A DNA stretch of 64,000 bases from JAJEFO01 sp965221845 (GCA_965221845.1 OZ244919.1:3224001-3288000); one strand, 5' to 3'; positions 1-8,795 are shown, numbered from the stretch's first letter. A program made the numbers and translations. Notes: generated from the sequence alone by a model not told the origin.

Positions 1-165
1 GAGAGCCGCGACGTCCTTGCGCATCGTCGGGTCCGGATCTCCCGCGGTGAAGACGTCATGGTCGTCGCTCAGGCGAAATCCGTGACGCTGGATGACGGAT
101 CCGCCGGCGAACGGGCTCGACGCATCCCTGTTTGAGGCGATGACGCGCAGGATGTCCTTCTGGAA
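1..165 (-). CDS. Partial AbiEii-like nucleotidyltransferase, runs off the left edge
   Basis: A minus-strand frame stays open for 55 codons to the window edge. It carries a nucleotidyltransferase-fold signature: a GGS motif, then about ten residues later the paired acids of RLSDDHDVF. This is the pattern of AbiEii-type toxin nucleotidyltransferases (GG[ST]...DxD). The preceding residues (FQKDILRVIASNR) also fit that family's N-terminus. No ATG or GTG lies in frame just upstream (165-260, AT-rich), so the 5' end may be broken or may use a rare start. The catalytic core beyond the first aspartates is outside the window. Family assignment is inferred from motif spacing only. Confidence 0.35.
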
Positions 166-632
166 ACAAACATTGTATGAAATCCGCTGTTTTCTCGTAA
201 TCCTATTGATATGTATGTATTTTTCAGAAACTTCCGCGTGAGCAAAATTCCCATGGCGTAAGCACTTCGAAAGCGGATTGATTCCAATCCACGCGCTTCC
301 CCGATGTCGTCTGTCGCTCTGAGGAGGCCGTAACCGTGTAACTGTTCAGGCGAGCCGTGGAGACTCGAAGGGCGCATGTCGCGAACCGTCGCAACAGCAA
401 GAGGTTGCTCGATTGCGCCTGGATCGTCTCGCAGGGGTCCGCACTCGCCTACAGGAAGTACTGACGGCCTACATCGGTCAGGAACGGGCCGCGAAGGCCG
501 CCCAGCGGAGACTGTGGCGCGGCGATTTCGTCGCCCCTTGGGACTGACGCCGGGACAAGCGCCTCGCAGCCGCCGCTCCCGCGGCCCGCACCGGGACCTG
601 TCGCATCAAGGTGGAGTTGGTGACTGCTGTTG
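166..632. other. Intergenic region, no supported gene
   Basis: Bases 165-260 are clearly richer in A and T than the surroundings and could hold the promoter for the minus-strand gene at the left edge. A plus-strand frame ending with TGA near 546 reads like the C-terminal 50 residues of a helical protein, but it has no convincing start, so it is at most a remnant. Confidence 0.3.
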
Positions 633-1739
633 TCATCTGCCGTGTCGCGGTATGTAGTACAGGTCCACCTCACCGGGCTTCTGCGTCTTGTCGCCGTAAA
701 GTGCGGTCTGAGTCGGCGTCTTGTAGGGCGCTGGGCGTTCTTGGAGTTCGTGGTCGGGCAGTAGTCTGTCAATGACTCGCACCACGATGTCTCGGGTCCG
801 CTTTCGCGCGTCGGTGCGCACGCACCACACGGCATTTGCAAGGGTCCGCTTCATTGTCGCCCTGAAGCAGGCGGCCAAAGTTGCTTCATACCGCTCTGGG
901 TTTTCGAACTTCTGATCGGTGCGCCAGTCGGGCCGGCATGCCCCCACTCCCAGTGCCCACAGCCGAAGCCAGCTATCGGCTCGATAGTTGGTCACTCCCA
1001 GATAGGGTGGAGACGTGAGTACGAGCCCAGCGTCCTCATCGTCTCTGGGCAGTTCTGTCGCGGCGTCACCCAGGGCCACTTTTGGGCGTTTCGTGCCTAT
1101 TGGTTTGGGTATTCCCTTTGCGTAGCGCCATTCCGCTCGGCGCTGCAGGAATGTACAGGCGTCGATTTCAGGTGGGCGTTCAAGGCCCTTGCTGCGCCAC
1201 CAACGGACGCAGTAGTCTGGAGCCATCGCTCGTGCCTGCCGGAGCTGGTTTGATAGGCCATTCCCGAGCTTGCCGTGCAAATGCTGGATCAGCAGCGCTG
1301 CAACCGTCCGATCGAGTCTGTTACGTCGCCAGTCCAGTTCTCTACGCGCGGCGTTGATGAATCCAAGCACGCCGCTGCAGAACGCCATCTCCTGAAACTC
1401 GTCCTCTGACTGTTGATCGTCGTCGGTGGCGCTTTCGAAGATATCGGCTATTCGCCCCTTCACTGCCCCGAGCCGCGGGTGTGGGTCGATCTTGGTCTTC
1501 GTGTACAGCCACGCGACGGGGTTGATGTCTGCAGCGACTGCGGGTATGCCCATCGTCATCGCGACGAACGGCACGGTCCCTCGACCGCAGAACGGGTCGA
1601 TCACCGCGTATCCTGGCTTCGCGTGTCGCCGAATCGTCTCAGTGACAAATTCGATGGGAAACATCGCGTAGTACGGCCCAAGCCGTACCCACCGGCCCGG
1701 CGCTGTCTTCGCCGACAGGTCGGGCACGAACCTGTCCAT
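633..1739 (-). CDS. DNA methyltransferase (amino-methyltransferase type) of the NurA-HerA operon
   Basis: Predicted S-adenosylmethionine-dependent DNA base methyltransferase of 368 residues. The AdoMet-binding motif I, DPFCGRGT, is at residues 48-55. The catalytic motif IV, TSPPY, is at about 242-246. TSPPY is typical of N4-cytosine or N6-adenine enzymes, where it follows motif I here after an unusually long spacer of about 190 residues. The ATG overlaps the TAA stop of the upstream NurA-like gene (TAATG), so it is the last gene of a HerA-NurA-methyltransferase operon and is probably translationally coupled. It may protect host DNA from the NurA-like nuclease. A structural RNA methyltransferase is a less likely alternative, given these partners. 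Confidence 0.75.
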   Translation of the reverse strand: MDRFVPDLSAKTAPGRWVRLGPYYAMFPIEFVTETIRRHAKPGYAVIDPFCGRGTVPFVAMTMGIPAVAADINPVAWLYTKTKIDPHPRLGAVKGRIADIFESATDDDQQSEDEFQEMAFCSGVLGFINAARRELDWRRNRLDRTVAALLIQHLHGKLGNGLSNQLRQARAMAPDYCVRWWRSKGLERPPEIDACTFLQRRAEWRYAKGIPKPIGTKRPKVALGDAATELPRDDEDAGLVLTSPPYLGVTNYRADSWLRLWALGVGACRPDWRTDQKFENPERYEATLAACFRATMKRTLANAVWCVRTDARKRTRDIVVRVIDRLLPDHELQERPAPYKTPTQTALYGDKTQKPGEVDLYYIPRHGR

Positions 1740-3100
1740 TACCCCATCGGTCCTGGATCATTGAAGAGTTCCGCGAGCATGCGATGTCCCCGGCGCAGCG
1801 GGATCGCGGCGTGCGCGTTGGCTCGGATAAGGGGGATGAATCCGTCGCGGTATAGGTGACTGTACAGGTCGTCGATGATGTCCAGAGCGTCGCCGAGCCG
1901 CGGAAAGGCGTCGACGCTCGCACTGTTGGGCTTCTCGCCGACCTTGTTGACGATGGGGGTCATCAGCACAGCATGCTGCCCGTTGCGGCTCTTGTACATG
2001 ATCTTCCGCCCGTAGTGCACTGCTTGGCCATACGCTTTGGTGCTGTTCGGATTCGGAGCGATGTGCTTGTAGACATACTCGGTGGTCGGGACAAGCGCGG
2101 TTCCGTTCTCGAGTCGCTGGCGTTGTCCCTCGGACTCGCGCCAATCGAGCTCCTCCAAGTGGTCGGTGAACTGGCCGGTTTTCTCAATACCCATCAGGAG
2201 CAACCCGGGTCTTCCTGCCTGCGTCAGCCCGTTGTGAATGCAGGCAACCTCGGCTTGCAGATGGTCTTTCAGCCATGCGGGCATTCCGAAGATCGCAAGT
2301 GGTCCGTCGATGATGAACGCGGTCCGGTCGAAGCAGCTTGGTGTCAGCTTCTGCTGGAAATACCGGATGATGTTCACCATCAACAAGTGCTCGGTCACCA
2401 TGCGGAAAGCGGTGAACGCCTGCTCGCATGTGCCGTGATCGTGGAACCGTTCGTGCATGCGCAGGCTGTCTGTCGAATACAGCGGCGCTTTGCGGTCGCA
2501 GCCGCATGGTCCGTCGGTTGTTTTCCGTGGCACTTTCCCGGTTTCCCCATGTCCGCAGTCTTCGATGGGGCATTGGAAGGACGCACCGCTCTCGATCGCG
2601 TCGGCTGCGATGGCGTGGAAGGTTTCCAGCAGGGATTCGTGGTTGTCGTCCAGCTTGAAGTTCAGCTCTTGGCGGATCGTGTGGCGGAAGAACTTTTTTG
2701 GTGTGTCCTGCTCCACGCTGAATCCCACCACGTTCTGTCCTGGCAGCACCGCGCTCATCGTTTCGACTTGCTCGAGATCTCGAAGATCGCTTGGGCTGGG
2801 GATGTTGTCGCGGTCAAACCTGCGCAGCTCTTCGACCTTGATGACGATTACCGCGGCGTTGAAGAGCGCGGCTTCGGCCATTGGAAAGCCGTTCTGGACG
2901 GCTTTTGTCACTGTCGAGCCGTCCACGGCGACGATACGCCTGATGTTGTTCTGTCGCCGAGGGGGCTCCACCGTTGGCGGCAGACCGTCGTCGCCTGCGC
3001 GGTTCCGGACGCGAATGGCGCCTTTGAACGCCTTGACGCTCGGGTTTTCTTCCAGCCGCCACAGCGAGTCGCCTGTCGCGTGCTCTCCGCTGTAAGGCAC
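1739..3100 (-). CDS. NurA-like nuclease
   Basis: 453-residue protein with NurA features. An early VAVDGS motif (about residue 58) supplies the first catalytic aspartate, and FIIDGPL further on supplies another. NurA enzymes are RNase H-fold nucleases that work with the HerA hexameric ATPase to resect or degrade DNA. Between the two motifs is a cysteine/histidine-rich insertion (CPIEDCGHGE ... GPCGCDRK) that could bind zinc. I do not associate it with classical archaeal NurA. Translation starts at GTG, 10 bp after the HerA-like gene's stop, and the end overlaps the methyltransferase start. Linkage to HerA strongly supports the call. A role in defence is inferred. Confidence 0.75.
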   Translation of the reverse strand: MPYSGEHATGDSLWRLEENPSVKAFKGAIRVRNRAGDDGLPPTVEPPRRQNNIRRIVAVDGSTVTKAVQNGFPMAEAALFNAAVIVIKVEELRRFDRDNIPSPSDLRDLEQVETMSAVLPGQNVVGFSVEQDTPKKFFRHTIRQELNFKLDDNHESLLETFHAIAADAIESGASFQCPIEDCGHGETGKVPRKTTDGPCGCDRKAPLYSTDSLRMHERFHDHGTCEQAFTAFRMVTEHLLMVNIIRYFQQKLTPSCFDRTAFIIDGPLAIFGMPAWLKDHLQAEVACIHNGLTQAGRPGLLLMGIEKTGQFTDHLEELDWRESEGQRQRLENGTALVPTTEYVYKHIAPNPNSTKAYGQAVHYGRKIMYKSRNGQHAVLMTPIVNKVGEKPNSASVDAFPRLGDALDIIDDLYSHLYRDGFIPLIRANAHAAIPLRRGHRMLAELFNDPGPMG

Positions 3101-3110
3101 CGTCGCGCTC

Positions 3111-5300
3111 CTATGTTCTGCTCCCGGGGGTAGCGAGCCCTCGCGGTCTAGTCGCCAGCGGAGGTGTTGCTGTGAACTCGTCGATCTGCACCGGGAGGGT
3201 GAAGTAACTCGATTGGGTCCTCATCTTCACGAGACCCTTCTCCGAGACGTTCCTGATGCTGGCTGCGAAGTCCTTGAAGTCATTGAACTTGCTGATCTGG
3301 TTCGTCTCGTCCGTGTTGTTCAAGTGGGCGATGAACCAGTTCTCCGTATTCTTCAGGATGTTCGTCTGGATGGACGATGGCTCCTGCGTGGAGTACACCA
3401 TGCCGATGTTGAATTTCGCCCCCTCCTTGGCGATCCGCGCCCAGACGTTGGTGTTGTCGTCCTCGCTCGATCGCGGCAGCAGGGTGTGGGCCTCCTCCGC
3501 GTAAATGATTACGTGCGGCGGCTGCACGATTTCGCCCGTCTCGTCATCGACTCGGGCGTTGACGAAGTTCTGTTGCTGCGCCTTGAACAGGCGTAGCACG
3601 ATCCGCGCTGCGGCTTGCCGGTTCATATCAGGCTCGCCCAATAGCTGATCGACAATGACGAGCTTGCCCTCTCTGACCTGCCGGACTACGGCCTCTGCGT
3701 AATCTTCGTCCGAGCCCAAGTCGTGCCAGACCCTTACGTTTCCTGTCGTGGCCAAGCCGCGCGTATTGTCGTAGATTCGAAGCAGTCCCTTGAGGTGAGA
3801 GTCGGCCCAGTTCCGCCCATCGTGTTTGTCGGCGTATTCGCGGTCGAAGCGCTTGAATTCGGACGTGCTGGTCCACTGCGCGAATGCTTGGACGAAGTTT
3901 CCGGCCACGTCCCACGGCATTCTCCCTCCCCGTTCGCCCAAGAGGCTTACGTATTGCTGCATGTCCTCCGAATTCTGCATCAATCTCTTGATTTCGCTGT
4001 TGAACATCCTGTCCGCTGTCGGGAGCCATTCTGGTGGTTGGAATCCGGCTTTCACCAGTATGCAGCGGTAGACGAAGAGGCGTCGGCGGAAGCGTGTGTA
4101 CTCTCCGTGCCCGATCGCGCCGCTGGCGCCTCTGATGTCATCTAGACGTGCGTTTCGGAACTCCGTGACGTATCCAGCAGTCTCCTCGGAGAGCGCGTCG
4201 TCGATGATTTCCTTACCTTGGTAGAGGCTGTGCAGCAGCTCCTCAACTTCCTTGAGCGCCTCTTCGCTGGTCGGTGGGCTCAGCGGCTCTTGGGATCCGT
4301 AGAAGTTGAACTTCGTGATGTTTCGGTCTTTGTCATGGGGGTGCGGGTGCGACCCGTATGTCTGGACCTCGCCTTCGTACTGGGGTCTCTCGTATTGCAG
4401 GTTCCGCAGGCACCCCTGATCCTGCGGGTTGTCGTTGGCGTACTCTCCGTTCGGGTCGAATATCAGCTGCCCCACCTTCACCCCTGCGCTCTCGGAGCGC
4501 AGTTCGAACAGCGCTTTCGCGATCGTCTTGGTGGTGTTCGATTTACCCGTCCGAGTCATGCCAAACAGCGCGGTGCGCTGGGCGATGAAGTCGCTTGCCC
4601 GTATCGAGATCGGCACCGCCTCCGGGGCGTCAGCCTCCATGATTGCGGCTGAGTACCTCAGCCGTCCGACTCTCCGTGCCGATGATGAGCCTTTCTCGAT
4701 TCGCCGACGGTTGACGATATGTTCAAGCGAGGAGCCGCTTGGCTTGTAGATCTTCATGCCTTGCCCGGCGTTGAAGTTCGATATGTCACTTCCGAAGTGA
4801 ACCATCCACTCACCGTCCCGGCCGCTCTGGCAGGCCCGGAATGTTCCCAGGATCCGGCATCTGATGCCGGAGTACCGCAGCATATTCAGGGTGAACTGGT
4901 CTGTGTGCCCGGACTCGTCGTATGTCCGATCGGTGTCGTTCGCCCGCTTCACGGCCTCCAGTCGGGCGATCTCCAGGTCGGCGTCACTGCGCAATTTCGT
5001 GCTCTCCGACACCCTGATCAGCAGTAGCGACGGATCGTTGGGCAGACTCCTGGTCGCCAGATCTGCTGTCGTGATTCGGGTTGCGAGTAGCAAGCATCCA
5101 TGGGGAATGCCGTTCGCTCGGTTCCTCTGGGTGTCGTGGACCAGAATGTCCGCGTGCTCGTAGTTCAACGTGATCAGATCGCCCACGTATTGGTCGGACG
5201 AGACCATGCGAGCGAGTTCCTGTTCCGCGTCTTTCTTCGTGTTCCTGCTGAGTTCGCTGGCGACGTTGGTGAGAAACTGCTTGGGGGAGGCTTGGCTCAT
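3111..5300 (-). CDS. HerA-like DNA-translocating ATPase
   Basis: 729-residue ATPase of the HerA/FtsK superfamily. A HAS-barrel-like N-terminal region covers roughly residues 1-235. Walker A (GMTRTGKS) is at about 247-254 and Walker B with its catalytic glutamates (VIIYAEEAH) at about 597-605. The arrangement fits a hexameric pump that threads double-stranded DNA into a partner nuclease. The partner is encoded directly downstream (NurA-like, 10 bp gap), followed by a DNA methyltransferase. This is the first gene of the operon, starting with ATG. A housekeeping repair role is possible, but a methyltransferase in the same transcript points to restriction or phage defence. Confidence 0.85.
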   Translation of the reverse strand: MSQASPKQFLTNVASELSRNTKKDAEQELARMVSSDQYVGDLITLNYEHADILVHDTQRNRANGIPHGCLLLATRITTADLATRSLPNDPSLLLIRVSESTKLRSDADLEIARLEAVKRANDTDRTYDESGHTDQFTLNMLRYSGIRCRILGTFRACQSGRDGEWMVHFGSDISNFNAGQGMKIYKPSGSSLEHIVNRRRIEKGSSSARRVGRLRYSAAIMEADAPEAVPISIRASDFIAQRTALFGMTRTGKSNTTKTIAKALFELRSESAGVKVGQLIFDPNGEYANDNPQDQGCLRNLQYERPQYEGEVQTYGSHPHPHDKDRNITKFNFYGSQEPLSPPTSEEALKEVEELLHSLYQGKEIIDDALSEETAGYVTEFRNARLDDIRGASGAIGHGEYTRFRRRLFVYRCILVKAGFQPPEWLPTADRMFNSEIKRLMQNSEDMQQYVSLLGERGGRMPWDVAGNFVQAFAQWTSTSEFKRFDREYADKHDGRNWADSHLKGLLRIYDNTRGLATTGNVRVWHDLGSDEDYAEAVVRQVREGKLVIVDQLLGEPDMNRQAAARIVLRLFKAQQQNFVNARVDDETGEIVQPPHVIIYAEEAHTLLPRSSEDDNTNVWARIAKEGAKFNIGMVYSTQEPSSIQTNILKNTENWFIAHLNNTDETNQISKFNDFKDFAASIRNVSEKGLVKMRTQSSYFTLPVQIDEFTATPPLATRPRGLATPGSRT

Positions 5301-5449
5301 TGGCTGCGTCCGTCAGTCCTTGTATCTTGATGTGCGTTGGTGCCCACGCGTCTCGCGGTCCATTTGTCAGCGCTGCTCTTTGGGCTGCATTCCCCCATTA
5401 TACGATGGCTGTCGTCGTCTCCCCACCGACGTTCAGTCGTCTTCCGCTC

Positions 5450-6165
5450 GCCGGTCGTACCGACAAAGCGCCCCGAGAAGAGCGGGAAACCGTAAGCGGC
5501 CTCCGCCGCCCAGCGGCTCGCGGTGTCGCTGTCGGTGCGGCCGGCCAGCGGGCCGTTGGCGAACAGTGCATCCAGCCCGCCCTCGGCCTGTCCGCCTATC
5601 TCCTGGCGCAGACTCAGCGACAGGCCGCGCGCCGAGGCCGGGGCCGGGTCGAAGGCAAGCGAGGCCGACAGGCCCCGGTCCTTCAGACCGTCCGCCTCGT
5701 GGGCAAGGAGCGTGCGTCCCACGATGTCGAGTGAGAGTCCGATGTTCGGATCGACCCAGGCGATTCCACCGCCGAGCTAGAGCTTCGGCGTCACGCTGCC
5801 ACCGCCTTCAAGGCCGACCGACCAGCCGCCCTCGAGACCGAGCCACAACCGCGTCACGTCCGAATCCGGCGCCTCCATGCCCGTCGCCTTCTCACCGAGG
5901 TCGTGTTGGCTCACAGCGCGTCCGAGACCAACCCCAGCGCCGGCCCGCCGCTGCCGTCCGCAGGCGGGGGCAGCAGGTCGCCCCGAAGCCCGAGCGCCGC
6001 CATCGTTCAGCCGGTGTCGGCCTCGATGGGGTCGCAACCGTCGGGCGTCAGCGTCACCTCGCCCGAGCCCAAGCCCGCCGCGCCCCACAGGCTCAGCCGC
6101 TCCGAGGCCCTAAGCGACGCATAGGGAGTCGCCGCCGTCAGCGAGGACTCCACTTTGTCGCCGTG
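5450..6165 (-). pseudogene. Decayed autotransporter/outer-membrane beta-barrel remnant
   Basis: Several minus-strand frames together read as pieces of the C-terminal beta-barrel repeat domain of alphaproteobacterial autotransporter-like adhesins. The pieces are SSLTAATPYASLRASERLSL, then EKATGMEAPDSDVTRLWLGL, then GGGIAWVDPNIGLSLDI, then LSASLAFDPAPASARGLSLS, ending at FPLFSGRFVGT near 5455. An in-frame TAG near 5780 follows SVTPKL, and the strand expected between it and LGGGIAW is missing, so nonsense mutation and deletion have both occurred. Frameshifts separate the other pieces. Recognition rests on memory of the family's repeating pattern. No functional product is expected. Confidence 0.6.
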
Positions 6166-6185
6166 GATGACGGCGCACTCTCTAC

Positions 6186-6446
6186 CGGCAGCAGCGACGC
6201 GGGGTCGAGCCTCGGCGGCGGCCTCGCCTGGAGCGCTCCCGCCCTGAGCTTGAACCTCGACCTCTCGGGCCGCAACGCTCCTGCCTCGCGCACGGCGACG
6301 ATGACCTGAAGGACCGGAGCTTCGCGACCTCGCTGGCACTTGGCCCCGACCCCACGACCGAGCGCGGCGCGTCGTTCAACATCCGTCAGGACTGGGGCGG
6401 ACAGACCTCAAGCGGACTCGACGCCCTGTTCGAGGCCGACCCGTGA
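6186..6446 (+). pseudogene. Second autotransporter beta-barrel remnant, opposite strand
   Basis: On the plus strand, SSLGGGLAWSAPALSLNLDL is followed after small indels by DLKDRSFATSLALGPDPTTE, then FNIRQDWGGQTSSGLDALFE and a TGA. This is the same barrel segment as in the minus-strand remnant next door (LGGGIAW ... DRGLSASLAFDPAPASARG ... RQEIGGQAEGGLDALF), but diverged and inverted. At least two indels break the frame around 6285-6300. The two remnants lie side by side in inverted orientation. Confidence 0.55.
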
Positions 6447-6567
6447 CGACGCCGACATCAAGGGCGTCGTGGTCTGCGTGGCACAGGAGGTCTGAACGCC
6501 CCCACCGACGAGGGACTCCGGCCCGAACGCCCTCCATGCCCCCCCTTCATTGGGGAACGGCAGACCC

Positions 6568-6756
6568 TGCGAACGAGGGTGCGCCGGCCGTCATCAAGCC
6601 GGACGCCGCCGGATTCGACCAGGAGCGTCGCCGAGCGCAGCGGTGACGCTCGGCCGGGAGTCGAATGTCGGAGCAGGCACGACGCCTTCCTCCCTCCGCG
6701 CACGCCGTCGCACACCTGGCGATGGGTAACGCCACGTCCCGATTATCCAACCCCAA
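6568..6756. repeat. ~190 bp dispersed repeat, copy A
   Basis: This block resembles 9349-9545 in the same orientation. Shared landmarks in the same order are CGTCATCAA, GGATTCGAC, AGCGGTGACG, GAGTCGAA, an ACGCC(G/A)TCG box and CGCCACG(T/A)CCCG. Identity by eye is about 60-65 percent. The two copies bracket 6.8-9.3 kb, which holds three complete genes. No coding potential was recognised within it. Confidence 0.5.
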
Positions 6757-6954
6757 CGGTGTACGCATAGGAATTGATTCCGGTAAACCTTGGGGCTCCC
6801 TGTACTTGGATAAGCCAAATGCAACGCTTGACCTATAACGAATTCGGAGTCCGAGTTGATGAACTGACCACGAAACGATATCCGCTGTTTGGAGCGACGA
6901 GTGGGCGACCGGCGAGGGCAGTAACGTACAAATGTGTCTCTCAAGGCCGCAGAA

Positions 6955-7554
6955 TCAAGGGCTTGACGGAGCCCAGATGCATTTCATGAAATTGAGCCTC
7001 TCCGCCCCTGTGGGGTCTCGATAGACGTGGTTCGCATCTTCCGTTTCAGACGGCAAAGTGATCGGCAAACGGTATCCTAGCCACACCGACTCGAATGGCT
7101 CGACGTGCCCGGAAACAGGAATTGCCAACGAATCGAGCATGGAGGCTTCGGCTGCGACTCGTGTGCTGCGTGTCGTCAGAGGACTGTGCAACAGAATCAT
7201 CAGTTGTCCCTTGCCCCGTTGCTGTACCAGTGCCGAGTACTTCTGCCGCTTCCGTTCGAGCAACATACTCGCCTGAAATGCTACGAGCGCGTCGGGTTCA
7301 GAATACACGCCCATTGGGTTGGTTCCATGGGCTCCGCCCCAGAGCCACTTGGCCTCATCGGAATCGTAGTAGGCGCCCGTCACCTCACCCCAAGTCGTGG
7401 TCGCGGTTCCCTTCGACATCTGAACGGTGAAGTCGACGTCAGGGGGGTCCTGCGCCGGAAGGCTCGACTGGACATGCGCATTCAGGTGTCGACCCAGCGC
7501 GACTGCCCAACACCGGCCCCAGTAATCTTCGTGGTCGCGTTGTCGCTTGGCCAT
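6955..7554 (-). CDS. Hypothetical protein, possible PD-(D/E)XK-type nuclease
   Basis: About 199 residues, starting at ATG 7554 because an AGGAGAG ribosome-binding site precedes it; a longer reading frame exists upstream. I do not recognise the family by name. The segment PPDVDFTVQ ... TTWGEVTGAY has an aspartate followed by a G-E-V-T strand. That is reminiscent of PD-(D/E)XK restriction-type active sites, but the final lysine is replaced by threonine, so the resemblance is tentative. It lies between two copies of a 190 bp repeat, with a TIR/deoxyribosyltransferase-like gene 370 bp upstream on the same strand. Confidence 0.5.
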   Translation of the reverse strand: MAKRQRDHEDYWGRCWAVALGRHLNAHVQSSLPAQDPPDVDFTVQMSKGTATTTWGEVTGAYYDSDEAKWLWGGAHGTNPMGVYSEPDALVAFQASMLLERKRQKYSALVQQRGKGQLMILLHSPLTTRSTRVAAEASMLDSLAIPVSGHVEPFESVWLGYRLPITLPSETEDANHVYRDPTGAERLNFMKCIWAPSSP

Positions 7555-7925
7555 AAACTGACTCTCCTCTAAGTGTCTCCAAAGTCGAAGTATAACGGCC
7601 GACACTGTTCAGAGCGCGCCACCATCGACTGAACTGTACTGGGATTGCCGGCGTGAACTGAAGGAGGGATTCCGGACGCGGAAGGGTCTGAGTTGCGCAG
7701 GGAGATCGATCTCCCCGAAACGGGTGATCGTTCGGACGGAAATATCCCGAGCGGTACCGTTATTCGGATCTGCTGGGGATCTGAAAGCATCTTCGTTTGG
7801 TCGGAGTTGCGCGAAGGGACGGTGTAGCTGTCTCTTCATTGGGAGGAAGGCAATTGAATTTTGTATGATGCGAGTCGAGGTGCCGCAACGGACATCTCGA
7901 CTCGCTGCGTATACAATGGGCGGTA
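7555..7925. other. Intergenic region, no gene seen
   Basis: 371 bp separate the two minus-strand genes. It contains no convincing reading frame on either strand, and is presumably promoter and 5' region for the downstream gene at 6955-7554. Confidence 0.3.
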
Positions 7926-8795
7926 TCAAGGACTTTGGAGGTCCTTCAGCTTAGCCACCAATTCTCTCAACTTCTGCAAAATTTGCCACTGGTCTATCGT
8001 TTCCCTGTTTACGTATTCAATCAACGCAAATCCAAACGCCGTGAGCTTGTACGAGAACATTTCCCTATCGCCTTTCATATCCTGGATCGAATTTAAGGAG
8101 TGCCTCGAAAACTCCGCTTCTAGTGCACCCATTCCGAGTAGTCTCCCGATAGCTGCATTCATTGGCGCGCTTCCTAAAGCGCTCTTGAGATTCCCCGTTG
8201 GATATTGTTGAATAGTTCCATTACCTTCGAGCAGTGCTTGGATTAGCACTGTCCAACTTGGGACATCGAGAGATTTGGCAGTCGTTTTGATCGCGTTTTG
8301 ACGTTGTAAATCCCTTTCAGTAAGTGCGTCCCTGATAGCATGTGCAACATGCTCACGTGCACCCACACAATCGTTGTCAGGATCATAAGAATTGACCCGG
8401 ACGTTTGAAATATCGAATAGTAGCCGACCTGAATCCGACCGAAACAGTAATACTTCTTCTGGAAGTCGAATTGCGTGTGCAATCCCCACTTCGTACATTA
8501 CATTTCCATTTCGTACAGGTGTTTTGTCGATCCAATGTGTCGCGCTTACATCAGCGATAACAAGCTGGTCATTTGAGATACCACCCAGGATCTCGGTTAG
8601 GATAGAGTCACTGATGCGTTTCGTGTCCACGCGGTGCGGCTCAAGTGGAGTACCATCGACCTTTTCGCTTCTGATGGCAGGCACAAGTACATTTTCCCAA
8701 CGGTCGTTGAATTGTTCATCGAAACTCATGGCAACGAATACTCTATTGTTACGTGGAAACGGTGGAAACAATCCGATGTAATGGCTGGGATACAT
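7926..8795 (-). CDS. TIR/nucleoside-deoxyribosyltransferase-like protein
   Basis: 289 residues. The N-terminal half has the sequence skeleton of the nucleoside 2-deoxyribosyltransferase / TIR-like family used in bacterial immunity. RVFVAMSFDEQF is at 18-29, SNDQLVIADVS at 74-84, NGNVMYEVGIAHA at 97-109 (its glutamate is the probable catalytic residue), and LLFRSD follows. Such proteins sense or cleave nucleotides such as NAD+. The C-terminal 130 residues look like a separate helical, possibly winged-helix, domain that could be sensory. The composition is less GC-rich than flanking DNA, consistent with transfer. It is monocistronic by spacing. The fold assignment is fairly secure; the biochemical activity is inferred. 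Confidence 0.6.
   Translation of the reverse strand: MYPSHYIGLFPPFPRNNRVFVAMSFDEQFNDRWENVLVPAIRSEKVDGTPLEPHRVDTKRISDSILTEILGGISNDQLVIADVSATHWIDKTPVRNGNVMYEVGIAHAIRLPEEVLLFRSDSGRLLFDISNVRVNSYDPDNDCVGAREHVAHAIRDALTERDLQRQNAIKTTAKSLDVPSWTVLIQALLEGNGTIQQYPTGNLKSALGSAPMNAAIGRLLGMGALEAEFSRHSLNSIQDMKGDREMFSYKLTAFGFALIEYVNRETIDQWQILQKLRELVAKLKDLQSP

Noticed and set aside
5170..6309. 379-codon plus-strand open frame across the HerA start region
   Set aside because: Most of it is arginine/serine-rich shadow. Only the last ~40 codons match an autotransporter barrel, and these are annotated separately.
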